In this document: piece after piece, positions 9,324 through 21,261 of the stretch
Layout of the letters: each line of letters begins with the position of its first letter
Position numbering within the stretch: the first letter of the stretch is position 1
From: Mitosporidium daphniae
Taxonomy: Eukaryota > Microsporidia
DNA length: 39,656 bases
Reading direction: 5' to 3'
Assembly: GCF_000760515.2 (NCBI RefSeq)
Contig: NW_013546423.1
Location: forward strand, 1-39,656
The notes under the pieces: model-generated
The model's database searches: none
Seen by the model: only the letters and a program-made list of their open reading frames with translations
Told to the model about the DNA's origin: nothing
Program-made: the position numbers and the translations under genes

Positions 9324-12300
9324 ATGGCTTTGTCCTCACCGACTGATATCGCTTCTCATTCCAGAAACGACGATTCGGCTTTCAAACACTATCTGATGCA
9401 CTCCTCAATAGATTCGGTCGACCCCAAAAATGGTACGTCACCTTTCCATCTTTAATTACCTTTTTGTATGTTATCACGCGTTTGCCCCCTTTGGTCCATT
9501 ACATTTTCTTACCAAAGATCTGATCCCAAATTCAATTCTTATGGACGACCTTGCCAAAATGCAAGGTTGCCATAAACTTGCCCAGCTATCACCGATGGCT
9601 GCTCTCTTTATTCATCGTTATCTAACTAATATTTTAGACAACGATGGAGATAAAGCCAAGCCAGAAAACTATGCTCTCGACGCAGAAGCGTTGGAGGTGC
9701 CTTTGAGGCTTATCTCAAAAGATGTCAATTTGCTGATATCGACATACAATTCTCTGAGGGCTGCATATTCAGCTCTTAAGGAAAAATTTGAAACCCAACA
9801 AAAGCAATCGCAATTAAGCCTTGCCATTGAAAGCTCTTCGGCATACAAGGAAGAATCATTGAAAGCATGGGAAGAAGCATTGCAAAATCTCCAAGATGAA
9901 TGGATCAAATTGCAAAACAAAGTCGACCAGGCATCTTGGAGCCTATTTGTCCTCTCCCAAAGAAAAGAGCTTTCTTCACGTGTCGACCACGTAAACCAAC
10001 ATCAAGCACCGGCTGCCGATTTTTCTGCAGCCCATTCGCATCAAGATTCGATCGAATTCGAAGACATGAGGCCTAATTTAGAACCAGAAAATCGGAGACT
10101 TATGGCTGAATTGGAGAAAAAAGAAATCGAAGACATGAGAGTTTCCGCTCAACTGGAAAGATCTGAAAGGGAGCGAGCGTTTGAAGAAGAATTGAGGTTG
10201 AAAAGAGAACATTTTGAGTCTGAAATGAGAATTAAACACCAAAATTTTACCGCTCAAACGGAGCGACAGGAGAGTGCACCAGACACTAGCGAATTACAAA
10301 AGTTGATCCTCGAAAACGAAGAAAAAATATGCCTTCTTGAGCAACAAGTCCGAGAACTCGAAATGCAGCTCTCATTTGGTGCACAATCAAGTGATCCACA
10401 GCGTTCGAAAGAAGAACAGCATTTGCTCGATTCAAAGCTGAGACAGTTAGAACTCGAGGTTGAAGATAAAAGAAGAAATCTTGAATGGGAATATCAAGAC
10501 AAAAAGTCAGCATTGGAAAGTGAAATGGAATCTAAGCGCAAAGACCTAGAACATATTTTCGAAACGAGGAACAATATTCTGGAGAGCTCGTTTAATGTGA
10601 AGGCTACCGATCTTGAGCTAGAAGTGAAGTCGATGAAACAATATCTTCAATCGGAATTTGATAGTTTAAAGGACCATCTTCATGCTGATTTTGAAGCTAA
10701 AAAGTCTTCTTTGCTAACTGCCCAACATGACATCTCATCTGTTACTCAACACTATGAAAGCCAGCTGCTGGAAAAAGATGAAAGAATCAACAAACTCCAG
10801 GAACACTTGGCAATTGTTGCTCAAAACGCCGATTATATAAATAATATAGAGCTGAAGGATAGCGAGCTTAACGCATTATCGCTACAACTTGAAGACTTTG
10901 AACAGCAACTTCTTCAAAGGGAGGTTCTTCTTAATCGCATGGAAAAGGAAAAAATAGACGCGCTCAATTCAAGAGAATCTGTTCTAGCAAGTATGGAAGC
11001 AGCACTTTTGATACGCACAAAAGAAGAGGAGGCCAACATAATAGGTAGATCTACAGCACAATCAGCGGCCTCCGAAGACTTGAGAAGGAAGAAAGCAACC
11101 ATTGATGCGGATCGCGCATCTTTAGAGGCCGATAAAGAGGCGTTAGCTTCGCTCGCATCTCTTTTGGAAGAAAGAAAGTCTGCCATTGAGGCGTCATTAT
11201 TGGCACAGTCGGAATCGATTGAGGCGGAGAGGTCTAAGCTCGTTGCCGAAAAGTCTTTATTTGAAAGCCAAAAACAGCGCCTGCCTCATTGTAGCGAGAA
11301 GCAGGAATCTTTGCCACAAGAAAAAGTGGAGCTCTTCAAATTAGCTCTCGCGCAATTTGAGCAAGAAAAGCAAAGCTTGTTAAAATCCAAAGCACTGGCC
11401 GAGGGAGATAACGATGAAAGTTTTATATTCCAAGATCAGGTAATGCAGAGATCGCCTGCGCCTCTGAAAAGGGGGAACAAAAGCCACCTATTGGGCTCTC
11501 CCCTTAAACCAAGAAACCTTACCAGCCCACTTCGTCCGTTCAGAAGTCCTGGGTTTAGCCACAGACGCACCAGTGTGCTTTCCCAAAGCTTCCGAAGGAT
11601 GTTGTCAAAGCTCGCATCGACTTCGGAAAAGCAAGCTGAAATTTCGCTTCCCTTGCTGGCCGTTTCAGAACAACCCAGTGAGCCAAAATCAAATGAGGAA
11701 TCATGCAACATTTCGCAACACAAAGAAAGCACTTCAAGCTTGCCCAATTCGTTTGACACGGCGTCTGATCTCTCTAGCTTATCTTATGCTGAGGTCCCGG
11801 GACACCAAGAGACAGATTCTTTCACCGAAGAAAAAGAAGATTTGGAAAACGAATCTACACCAACAGGGGTGAGCTCGGGAAGGGGCAAGTTCACCTTTAT
11901 TCGGCATTTGAAGTCCTTTCAACGCTGGAAGGGCTTCGCATCGCAACTAGAAAAAAACATCTCTGCAATATGTTCACATCTGAAGGCGGAGCATGAGAAA
12001 ATAGACGTGCTAACCAAGGCTCTACAAAAGGCAGAAGAAGACAGGATATTTGCTCAGAACACGGGCAAACAATTACTTGACCAATCAAACATGCAAAATG
12101 AAAGCCTAAAGAAAGAGAGCCAATTTGCCATTGACCAGTTGAAATCTCAATTGGCATCAAGCGAAGAGAGCTACCGCCGTCTGCTTGGCGAATTTAATGC
12201 GCTTAAAGACGGCTTTCTTGCGTTGGAGGAAAAATCACACAAGATGGTGAAGGACAAACAAGAGCTTTCAAACGGCGTCTTGCTATTAGAAGAGTGTTCT

Positions 12301-13263
12301 ACCATTCTTTCTTCGACCGATTTTAATGAGCATGTTGAAAAAATCTTTGACGACACCGAATCGCTTTCAGGATTCATCAAGAACTCCCTATCCGATATCA
12401 ATCCAGAGGCCTTTACCACAGCCATCAGCGATTTATTGTCCGATGACACACTTTCTTGGATAGAGGTGATAGATGCTCGAATAAGCTCCAAACCTCATTC
12501 TCCAAAGCAGGCCATTGATCTCTTCCTGTCCGTTGTTGATGCCAAAATATCCACTATGATCCATGAAATTTTCCTCACTCTCAAAGCCAACAATCAAAAT
12601 CCGGTACCGCTTCCCGTACTGCTGGCAAAGGTTTTGAAAAGAATTTCAAACGCCGTTTTTCTCTTCAGCTTTGGAATATTTAAGGCCGTTCGTTGCCAGC
12701 CAGACTCGGAACATGGCTCTCATTTGGATTGCAAATCCCATTCTAGATATCAGATACCAGTATCTTCAATTCCGGCACCCACGTCTTCTTCGTCCATGCT
12801 CAACGAGCGCGTGCAGGCTTTAGAAATTGCCCTGCGTACTGCAGAAGACGAGAAAAAAGTGCTTCTTAGAGAGTCGGCGCAAAACTTGGCAAGAGTTGCA
12901 TCTCTTTCAAACGAGCTTTCGATGCGTTCGGAGAGCAAATCAGCTGCATATTGGAAAGAGAGGTGCCGATTTGAGCTGGACCATCGATCTGACCTTGTGT
13001 TCCAAAAAAGATATCTTGTGCTTGAAGTTACTTGCCTGCGATCCAACGAGCTACTTTTGCTGTCTTTGTTAGATCAATTGAGCGAATCCATCCCCAATGG
13101 TGTGCTATCGCCAACCCCAGGTCTGATGTCCCCCACAAGGGCATCGACAAAAATTACAGTATCCTCATTTCNGGTCATTGCAAGGTCTGTGTTGGCTTGC
13201 ATTCGTTGGCAGCTGCTTATTCGTCGACGCTCTCGGCTCATGGCTACTGCACTGGCGCGGTAG
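9324..13263 (+). CDS. Coiled-coil MTOC scaffold with C-terminal PACT domain (pericentrin/Spc110/Pcp1-like)
   Basis: Predicted spindle-pole or centrosome anchor for gamma-tubulin complexes. Two exons (9324-9432, 9518-13263; 85-nt intron) give 1284 residues. A largely coiled-coil rod runs from about residue 75 to 650, with long heptad-rich E/K/L/Q tracts. A Ser/Pro/Arg-rich linker follows, then further coiled coils. The C-terminus reads SDLVFQKRYLVLEV then, after a linker, SSF-x-VIARSVLACIRWQL and an Arg-rich tail, the two halves of the PACT/calmodulin-binding motif. One base is undetermined (n at 13172), giving an unknown residue exactly in that motif; Arg is usual there. The upstream exon gives a better start than the ATG at 9430, which lies at the exon-intron junction. 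It may have one more 3' exon. Confidence 0.72.
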
Positions 13264-13381
13264 GCTCTCCCAGTGACGCCATAAATTTGACTATATCAAC
13301 TGACTTGCAATTGGCCGCTTTTCGCCCATAAGATTAGGGGTCATTTTTGTACTGTGCCTACAATTTATTTTAAAATATTTC
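13264..13381. other. Convergent intergenic stretch
   Basis: 118 bp between the PACT gene stop and the Nup98 stop. It holds no ORF of its own that I can support. A GT at the PACT stop and an AG near 13336 could define a last intron, which would extend the PACT protein slightly; I cannot decide. Confidence 0.35.
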
Positions 13382-16300
13382 CTAAAAGTGCTCTACCGAA
13401 AACACCCAAAGCCCGGTGGTTTCTTCGTAAGAGAGGAACGTGGTTCCTGGAACCGATCGCAGTTTCTTTACAAATGCATCTAGGACTGAAGATTCGTGGA
13501 TCTGGTTATCTGAGTCATGGGATCTCCGCGGATAGCATCCCTCAAGCCTAATACGTGCCGGAAGATTAAAACCAATATTTACTGGCGGCTTTTCCATACC
13601 CTCGGGATATATAGTAATCGATCGAGGCCCAAATGATACAATCGGATTGTTTTCATTTCCCTCATCATCATCATCTTCTTCTAAATGTGTATCTGCAGAA
13701 GAAACGGCCTCTTTCCCGAACAACCGAAGAACAAATGATTTTTCGTCTGTGACGGGCAGGAACGACGCGATGTCTACTACAGGGGACAAAAAAGAGACAT
13801 CTCCAAAATGTTTTCGACCTAAAAGAAATTCCTTGATCGTAAGAGGGACCTTCGAATTTATACAAGCTGCAATGATCTCCGTCACAGGTGGTGATATATA
13901 GAAGCCGCCAGGAAGTGATTGCACCCTGCTTCTGGACCCACTTAGGACGCTTTCTTGAGAATTATCGAAATTAAGATGTTCAGGAGGAGAGCCCTGAGTA
14001 CCGAGAACATGGAAATCCCCCAAATTTCCGTTCTTTTCGAGGCTATTGCGGTTTTCGGCGTTAAACCGGTTTGTAATGCTCGGGGTAAAGTCTTTGCGGT
14101 CTTCATTAAAATCAACTACAAGTGTCTTCAATGACTTTTTAACGGAAAGCAAAGGAAACAAAGATGGCAGATTTGGGTGTAATTGCCTAAGTGTATTGCT
14201 GGAGATCAGCGAAACCTTTCCAGAGCCATTTAGATTGGGAAAGGCTAAAGACTGTTGGTTGAGGCTTGAGGATGTTGACTGTTGAGTAAGACTTGACGAT
14301 GTTAACGGCTGAGAAAGACATGATTTTCCGAGCTTCGACTGCATGCCTATTGAGGAGGTCGCTTTTGGCATTGATGTGGTTGTTAATAAAGGGGTTGAGG
14401 CTGTCGGTGTTGGTGGCGCATCAAGCCAGGGGTGCCGACCAAATTGGGCTGATGCTTTAGGTGTCATGTTAGCAGCCCCAGGTGTCTGAAGAGACACTGG
14501 AGTGCCTCCAGTGGCAGAAGACATCATTGCCGGCGTTGACCATGGTTGGGTAAATGGTGTCAATGGAGCAGTACCACTGGTTGTCAAAGGACGATTATTT
14601 GTTGATGTAAATGAAGGTAGACTTGACGGTTGGCCTGAGGCCCCTGAAGGTTGTAATTGGAAGGAAAATGTTGATGGAGCAGGTGTGGTGCTAGGTGCTG
14701 CAGTTACAGGAGCTCCCAATGACGCCATTCCTGGAGCATTCAAAGAAGAAGTCATAGTGCTTGTTGGTTGTTGTGGCTGAGAAAATAAAGATCCAGAGGA
14801 TGGCATCTGGTTCTGGAAAAATGAGCCTCCAGTTCCTAATGTGGATGGTGTGGTTGCTGTGGCGGACGAGGGCTGTTGTTGTCCAGCCCCAAACAATGTA
14901 GACCCAAGGAACGAGGATGCAGTTTGTTGAGGTTGTGTTTGCGGCTGGGGCTGTGGCTGTGTTTGCTGTCCAAACATCCCTCCAGTACCGAGTGTCGATG
15001 AGGTAAATGGGGTGGTGGTAGCAAATGAGGACGGTGCGGTTGCTGCGGGCGCAGATGTGGTGGGAAATGAACCAAATATTGAGCTAGAAGTATTCGTTGG
15101 CTGGAACGGTGTCGGTTGAAAGACGGTATTGCCTCCAGGTTGCAGAGGGGCAGTTGAAAATGGCGTGGTAGATGTAGATGATGCTGATGGAAACATCGAG
15201 CCGGTCGTGTTAGCTGAAGAAGCAGGCTGGGATGCAGTTCCAAATATTGACGTTGTTGGTTGAGTGGCAGCTGCTCCAAACATAGATGTATTTGCAAAAG
15301 GTTGATTAGATGAAGTAGATCCGAAGCCAGAAGTAGTTCCAAAGCCAGAAGAGGGCGCCCCAACGCCAAAGGGAGATGGAGTAGATCCAATACCAAACGG
15401 CGTAGTGGCCGTAGGGGTTGTTACGCCTGGAGATCCGTAACCAGGCGCCTTCCTACCACGATGATAGTCTTCAAGGCGAAGCTCTTCAACCGATTTTGAG
15501 ATATATGCAGGCATCGCCGATATGCTTTGCAGATGCAGTGTAGTTTGATTATCGGTATCAGTTGTAGTTGTGTATGGCGGGTTTCCAGTCCCAAGAGAAG
15601 GGGTTGCCCCAAAAGGAAGCGAAGAGGTAGAACTGCCAAAAGAAAGGTTAGTTGTCTGCTGCGGTTGGAACTGAGATGGTTGTGTACCAGAGGTTGAGGA
15701 CCCAAAAAGCCCGGCACCGCTACCAAAAGATTGCGTTTGGCCTGCAAACGAAGTTTGGGGTGCTGCATTCCCAAATACACTACCCGAAGATGTCATCGAA
15801 GAGCCAAAAAGAGAAGGTTGCACTGAAGATGACATGGTCGTTCCACCGTTAAATGCGGACGAGCCAAACTGGGTTGAGGATGTGGTTCCAAATGGCGTCG
15901 GTTGTTGAAATGTCGATGATGACGATGACGTTGAGGATGTTGGTTGAGAAAAAGACGATGTTGATGAAGCTGGCTGAGAAAAAGACGATGATGCTGTCGG
16001 CTGAGAAAAGGTCGTGCCAAATGCTGGAGTATTTCCAGACACTTGAAAAATAGAGCTGGACCCGGATCCCGGGGCGCTAGGTGTCGTAGAAGATGCTGGA
16101 AAAGCAGATCCAAAAGAGGGCGCAGAGCCGAAAATACTGCTCCCAGGAAATGTGGAAGATGGCGCAACGTTTGATGTTGCACCAAATGCAGAACTTGGGG
16201 CGGTCCCTGAGGAAGCATTCATTCCAAAGAGAGACGGCGTTGTAGTAGACGTGGATGCCGTTCCAAACAGCGAGGTTGGCGCCGCAGCTGAAGACGAAGA

Positions 16301-16738
16301 GCCCCCAAACAATGATGTTTGGGTCGTATTTGAGGAAGACCCACCAAACAGCGAACTCGATGGTGCTGCTGAGCCAAAGGAGCCAGATCCGAAAGAAGGG
16401 TTGGCGGTGGCCGAAGTTGCCGGTTGTGCAGCGAGGGTAGCTCCGGCTCCCCCAAATGAGGGGTTAGATGATTGGAATGCAGAGCCAAACGGGTTTGTTG
16501 CTGTGGCCGTCGTTGTAGCTGGCGATGGCGACACGCCAAATAAATTGCTTTGCTGGCCACTGGCGGCAGTGGACCCAAACGCACCCGTGGACCCACCAAA
16601 TAGGGAAGTGCTGACGGGTTGCTGTGAGTTAAAGGGGACAATTGCACCGGTGTTTGGTGTAAGTCCAGTGGTCGCTGCTTGTGCCGTTGCGTTTGCCGAC
16701 TGGGGCTGGGCTGACCTGGAAAAGGGGTTATTGAACAT
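13382..16738 (-). CDS. NUP98: Nucleoporin Nup98 with FG repeats, GLEBS and autopeptidase-fold domain, ending at HF
   Basis: FG nucleoporin of the nuclear pore permeability barrier, binding mRNA-export factors. One intronless exon, 1118 residues from the ATG at 16738. Residues 1-390 and 435-860 are Ser/Thr-rich with many FG, GLFG-like and SxFG motifs. Between them, about 395-432, lies a GLEBS motif (SKSVEELRLEDY then HRGRKAPG) that binds Gle2/Rae1. Residues about 935-1118 form the Nup98 autoproteolytic-type domain (GFYISPPVTEIIAA, VSFGPRSITIYPEG, RIRLEGCYPR). The last residues are GLWVFSVEHF followed directly by the stop, exactly where Nup98-Nup96 precursors are cleaved (HF/S). So there is no fused Nup96 and no tail. 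High serine/threonine content makes long antisense ORFs, which I treat as shadows. Confidence 0.95.
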   Translation of the reverse strand: MFNNPFSRSAQPQSANATAQAATTGLTPNTGAIVPFNSQQPVSTSLFGGSTGAFGSTAASGQQSNLFGVSPSPATTTATATNPFGSAFQSSNPSFGGAGATLAAQPATSATANPSFGSGSFGSAAPSSSLFGGSSSNTTQTSLFGGSSSSAAAPTSLFGTASTSTTTPSLFGMNASSGTAPSSAFGATSNVAPSSTFPGSSIFGSAPSFGSAFPASSTTPSAPGSGSSSIFQVSGNTPAFGTTFSQPTASSSFSQPASSTSSFSQPTSSTSSSSSTFQQPTPFGTTSSTQFGSSAFNGGTTMSSSVQPSLFGSSMTSSGSVFGNAAPQTSFAGQTQSFGSGAGLFGSSTSGTQPSQFQPQQTTNLSFGSSTSSLPFGATPSLGTGNPPYTTTTDTDNQTTLHLQSISAMPAYISKSVEELRLEDYHRGRKAPGYGSPGVTTPTATTPFGIGSTPSPFGVGAPSSGFGTTSGFGSTSSNQPFANTSMFGAAATQPTTSIFGTASQPASSANTTGSMFPSASSTSTTPFSTAPLQPGGNTVFQPTPFQPTNTSSSIFGSFPTTSAPAATAPSSFATTTPFTSSTLGTGGMFGQQTQPQPQPQTQPQQTASSFLGSTLFGAGQQQPSSATATTPSTLGTGGSFFQNQMPSSGSLFSQPQQPTSTMTSSLNAPGMASLGAPVTAAPSTTPAPSTFSFQLQPSGASGQPSSLPSFTSTNNRPLTTSGTAPLTPFTQPWSTPAMMSSATGGTPVSLQTPGAANMTPKASAQFGRHPWLDAPPTPTASTPLLTTTSMPKATSSIGMQSKLGKSCLSQPLTSSSLTQQSTSSSLNQQSLAFPNLNGSGKVSLISSNTLRQLHPNLPSLFPLLSVKKSLKTLVVDFNEDRKDFTPSITNRFNAENRNSLEKNGNLGDFHVLGTQGSPPEHLNFDNSQESVLSGSRSRVQSLPGGFYISPPVTEIIAACINSKVPLTIKEFLLGRKHFGDVSFLSPVVDIASFLPVTDEKSFVLRLFGKEAVSSADTHLEEDDDDEGNENNPIVSFGPRSITIYPEGMEKPPVNIGFNLPARIRLEGCYPRRSHDSDNQIHESSVLDAFVKKLRSVPGTTFLSYEETTGLWVFSVEHF

Positions 16739-16860
16739 TGGATAAAAATTTGTGATCTGCAAGTTAACAATTAAAATTTGGGAATATTTATTTATCCCGT
16801 GTTTCTCACTACAATTACACGTCTTGTCAACTGGAGGTGTAAATTTTACAAATCTTCCAC
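16739..16860. promoter_or_regulatory. Divergent promoter, NUP98 and VPS9 gene
   Basis: 122 bp with one AT element for each side: TTAAAATTTG at 16771-16780 toward Nup98 and GTAAATTTTACA near 16839-16850 toward the VPS9 gene. Between them is a more mixed sequence without recognisable sites. Confidence 0.45.
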
Positions 16861-18580
16861 ATGACGCCTTCGTTTACGCCGTCGCCTAGATCGTCGCCAT
16901 TGTCGTCTCCCTCGCCCCAGGCATCCCCAAGAGTTCAGACTGCCCACAGACATGCGTCTTTTGACATAGAGGAGCAGGTCTCTCCGGCCTCTTCAGGGAT
17001 CATATCCCTCGGTGACTCCATGAAGAGCATGTTCGTTGATGCTTTGTTTGGGGCAAAATCAACGCTTGATGCTGCCTTTATCAATAGCACGGCGTTTCTC
17101 AGCGCCGGCCCAAAGATTATCATTCCCAAAGGCCAACCGCGGCAAATAAGAGATGACTCGCCGCTGTCGAGTTCGCTCAAGGGCGGATATTCGGGATCTG
17201 CCTCGTCAGTATCAAGGGGCTCGAGCTTGTCGTCCCTATCAAGCACGTCAACCTCTCCTTCCCGCGAGGACATCTTCATGCCCTCCTACCCTGCGCAACT
17301 ACTTTGGTTTTCTCCACTGGAGGTTTTGGACTATTGCACCAAAAGCGTTGTTATGATGGCACCTGCCAATTCTTCGACAAGCCAATTTTCTCGCCTCAAT
17401 TATTTTGACGAAGTCAATTTTTACCGGTTTTCATTGATGTTAAATGCCGAGGACGGCATTGGCGACTGGATTTCGCAGCTGATTGACACGTAATTTATTT
17501 GCATATCATCTGGTCATCATAGGTTCGTAGATGATTACTTTTGCCAAAATTACCGGAAACGAATCGAGTCCTCCTCGGTCTCTAGATCCATTTTTTCCTC
17601 TTGGTCGATGTTCCTTACCACGACGCAAAGCATGGGCAGGGAGAAAGCACAAGCCATCGTTGACGGGGAAAGAAACATCACCAAAGACGCCATTTCCTTT
17701 TCTCGCTTTATTCAGGTATTGATTGCAATGCCTTATTGCCAGTTCTTGTGCTCCAAAGTGGATATGGAGCTGGTCGATTGGATTGAGCAGAACACATCGA
17801 TTGCATCGTTTCTATATGAAACAGACTCGTTGACGCAAGACGAGAAAAAGACCATTCTGATGGGCGAATGCTTTGAGCGTTTGATGGCAAATTTGGTGTA
17901 TAACATGTACGGATTGCCCGATTTTACCAGCTAATCCACTATAGGTCCTTTAACTTGATCATCTCCAAAAAGTATCACAAGGAACAGCGGCAGTTTGAGC
18001 ATGGATTAAGGCAACGCCGCAGTTCAGAAGTCTGCATCAAGCACCAAAGTCCTCGAGCGCAATTTCTGTGGGAACGAGCATGTTCGTTGCTGGTAAGCCT
18101 TGAAAGGCTGCATTCCCCGTATGAAAAGATGAAAGCGATCTACTTTTCTTGCACTTATCTTCAGGAATGGGCTTTACTGTGTCCCGCCAACGGGAACGGA
18201 GCAGATGATTTCTTTCCTGCTCTAATTGCGCTCGCAGAGTCGGTAAAAGTCCCAAAATTGATTCTGCATTTGCGATACATTGAAGAGTATCGCTCGGTAC
18301 AGCCTGTAGATCGCGGGCTTATTGGTTACTATTTGACCTCCTTGAATGCGGCCCTTAGGTAGGTGGGAAATGATGACACAGTAGGTACATATCTGGATGT
18401 GCGGCTACCCATAACTCCGGGAACATCCCCAACATGATATCTGATGGTATTACGGCGATTGGCGACCAAATCAAAGGCTTGTTTTTTAAAAAAAAGACAC
18501 GGCCCCCCAAATTGTCCTCCTCATTACCAGTTTCCTCTTTATTGGATACTTCAACCATAGCAACGAAAACCAAACTTTAA
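16861..18580 (+). CDS. VPS9-domain protein, predicted Rab5-type GEF
   Basis: Guanine-nucleotide exchange factor for Rab5/Vps21-class GTPases in endosomal trafficking, judged from the VPS9 domain. Four exons (16861-17489, 17523-17906, 17945-18358, 18385-18580) give 540 residues. The first 140 residues are Ser/Pro-rich and probably unstructured. The VPS9 region, about 330-480, contains KYHKEQRQFEHGLRQ, LHSPYEKMKAI, the hallmark GADDFFPALIALAESVKVPK, LHLRYIEEYRS and GLIGYYLTSLNAAL. The ADDF Asp and the YY(L)TSL Tyr/Thr are the usual Rab-contacting positions. The C-terminal tail is basic. The ABC transporter ATG follows only 13 bp after the stop, so the two are tandem and tightly packed. Confidence 0.8.
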
Positions 18581-18593
18581 TTTTTGATTTTTC

Positions 18594-21234
18594 ATGTCCA
18601 CTTGTTTCTGTGGCGCATCCTCACCTAGGGACTTTTATTCTCACACCTTTTTTTCGCCTTGCTTTGTGGAGACCACCATCACTTGTGTGTTCTTGGCGCC
18701 TCTTTTTGTTTTATTGCTTTTCTTTTCATTGAAATTTGACGTGAGAGATCTTTTCGCACCTAAAAGGGCAACGCTTGTTGATCCCTTCGAGAATGAAAGG
18801 GATGATTACATTGATAATGAGCTTGGCGACGATGAATTGGAGGAGCAATTTTTATTGAAGAGGCGCGTTTTAACCGAGCTGGACGCACTGGAAAAGGGAT
18901 TTTCGTGTCCCGCATCGCTTTCGCCCCTGCAAGGAGACAGTCCAGACTTGCATCGTATCAGAAGGATTTTGATGCTCGTTTTTTCCGGCATATTTTCGCT
19001 TTCCATGTTGGAGCTTTTTCTTTTTTATGTCAATCATTGGGTGATGCCAAGGTATCATCTGGCGCTTTTGATCGCCATTTTCGCCTCATCCCCCACATAT
19101 GGGCTGCTGATAAATTTTGCCATCAAGAACAACATTTTGTCAGTGCTCGCTTGGATTCGAAGGGTCTTTATTGGGATCAGCGTGTGGTCATTTGTTAATG
19201 TCGTTGTGCTGCTTATTTTGTATCCTATTAAGGGCCAGTTCATTGATATCTCAAAATACGGCGCTTATTGGAATCTTTATACCCTTTTCTTTTTCCTGGT
19301 TTTATCGGTTTTCTTTGGCTTTCTACACGATCTGCTTGAAAAGTGCACCTTGAACACATGTGTTAGCGAAACAAAGGGCTCCATTTCGCTGTACGATAAA
19401 ATCCTTTTCTTTTTGCCTTTCCTATGGCCTGCTGGCAATTGGAAATACAGGATGTATATCGTTTTCTCTTTGCTGTTCATTGCAGCCGGGAGACTCGTAA
19501 ACGTGATGGTTCCTGTTTTTTTCAAAATGCTCGTTGATTCCTTAAGGGAAGACAATCAGTTTCCGCTAAACCTTTCTGCCACCGCCTTTTTGGGTCTCTA
19601 TGTGGTCGGAAAACTGCTGCAAGGCAATGTTGGTATTATTTCGTCCATCCAAAAGCTGTTCTGGATCCCGGTTAGCCAGTGGTCCACTGAACATATTGCG
19701 GAAAAGGTTTTCTCGCACTTGCATGCACTTTCACATTCGTTTCATACATCGAGGAAAACCGGAGAAGTCATCAAAGAATTGGACAAGGGAATCACTTCTA
19801 TTGGCTCTCTTTTGAATTCGGTCATTTTTTCGATCGGGCCTACGCTAATTGATGTGGCGATTGCCGTTCTCTTTTTCATCATCACCTTTGACATTTGGTT
19901 TGGCCTGATTATCGTTTCCACGATGTTTCTGTTCATCTCGTTGACCATTGTCATAACTCGCTGGAGGGTTGGGTTTCGGCGACAAATGTCGAGCCTGGAT
20001 GCGCTTGTGTCTGGCAAGGCCGTTGATTCTCTTTTAAATTTCGAAACTGTTAAATATTTCAATGCAGAGCAATTTGAGATCGATTCGTACATCTCAACAT
20101 TGAGGCAATATCTGAAGGCCGACTGGACTTGCCAAACATCTTTGATTGTTCTGAACACGGCGCAAAATTCGCTGATTTCCATCGGGGCCCTTTTCATCGG
20201 CTCTTATCTGGCCATTCAAAGACTTGAGGAGAATGATCAGATGTCCGTGGGTGATCTTATCTTGTTCCTGACATATATTGGCCAGCTGTACATGCCTCTA
20301 AATTACCTTGGAACATATTACAGGATCATTCAACAGCATTACATTGACATGGAAAAGATAGTGGAGCTCCTAAAATTGCCTATTGAAATACAAGATGCTC
20401 CCGGGGCTTGTGCCCTTCAAATCGAAAGAGGCGAAATCGTCTTCGGTAAGCATTCCATTGCATATGCATGCTGATAATTTAGATAACGTGCACTTCAATT
20501 ATTTGGAGGTTCCCACCGACGGGACACGCGGACAGGAAGCATCTGGTTCCGAAATCGTGGCTCTTCAAGGCCTATCTTTTAGCGTCGCCCAGGGAAGCAC
20601 GGTGGCCCTGGTTGGCCTTTCAGGCGCCGGCAAGTCTACCATTTTAAAGCTTTTGTTCCGGTTTTACGACGTCCAAGGCCTTGGTTCGATTCGCATCGAC
20701 GGCCAAGACATACGGAATGTAACGTTGAAATCACTCAGAGAATCCATCGGCATCGTACCGCAAGATACGGTATTGTTTTACGATTCAATTGCTTACAACA
20801 TAAAATATGCCCAACAAGATGCCTCCCCATATGATATCAAGCGCGTTGCCAGTGCTGCGCTTCTGCATGAGGAGCTATTTTCACAAGGCTATCAAACAAA
20901 AGTCGGGGAGAGGGGCATCAGGCTCTCCGGCGGAGAAAAGCAGCGAATAGCCATAGCAAGAACCTTACTCAAGAATCCCAAAATAATTGTTCTAGATGAG
21001 GCAACCTCTTCGTTGGATTCGATCTCTGAACGCGCAATCCAGCTCCAGCTTGAAAAAATGTGTTCTGGACGCACAACGTTGATTATAGCACATCGCCTTT
21101 CAACGATCACACATGCCGACAAGATCATCGTGCTGAATGCTGGCCGAATCATCGAAGAAGGCACGCATTGCGAGCTTTTGGGCATGCCAAACGGCTTTTA
21201 TCGCTCAATGTGGCATGAACAGCACAAAATTTAA
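18594..21234 (+). CDS. ABC half-transporter, HMT1/ABCB6 type
   Basis: Membrane half-transporter of the ATM/HMT subfamily; fungal HMT1 moves phytochelatins or cadmium into the vacuole and ABCB6 is linked to porphyrin export. Two exons (18594-20445, 20483-21234) give 867 residues. An extra N-terminal membrane block (one segment near residue 30, then about four between 120 and 260) precedes the six-helix ABC membrane domain (about 285-570, with PFLWPAGNWKYR typical of ABCB6). The ATPase domain has Walker A GLSGAGKST (about 662), Q-loop PQDTVLF, signature LSGGEKQR (about 765), Walker B IIVLDEA and the switch His in IIAHRLS. The extra N-terminal block argues against the mitochondrial Atm1 branch. 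Substrate is not deducible. Confidence 0.87.
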
Positions 21235-21261
21235 AAATTAAATTCCAATTCTTTTTTTCCC

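Noticed and set aside
13032-13331. Plus-strand ORF overlapping the PACT gene end, which would require a frame change at the undetermined base
   Set aside because: The PACT motif is only produced by the frame that treats the n as a single base.
16152-16745. 197-codon plus-strand ORF opposite NUP98 (and the other long antisense ORFs there)
   Set aside because: These are mirror images of the FG-repeat low-complexity coding sequence.
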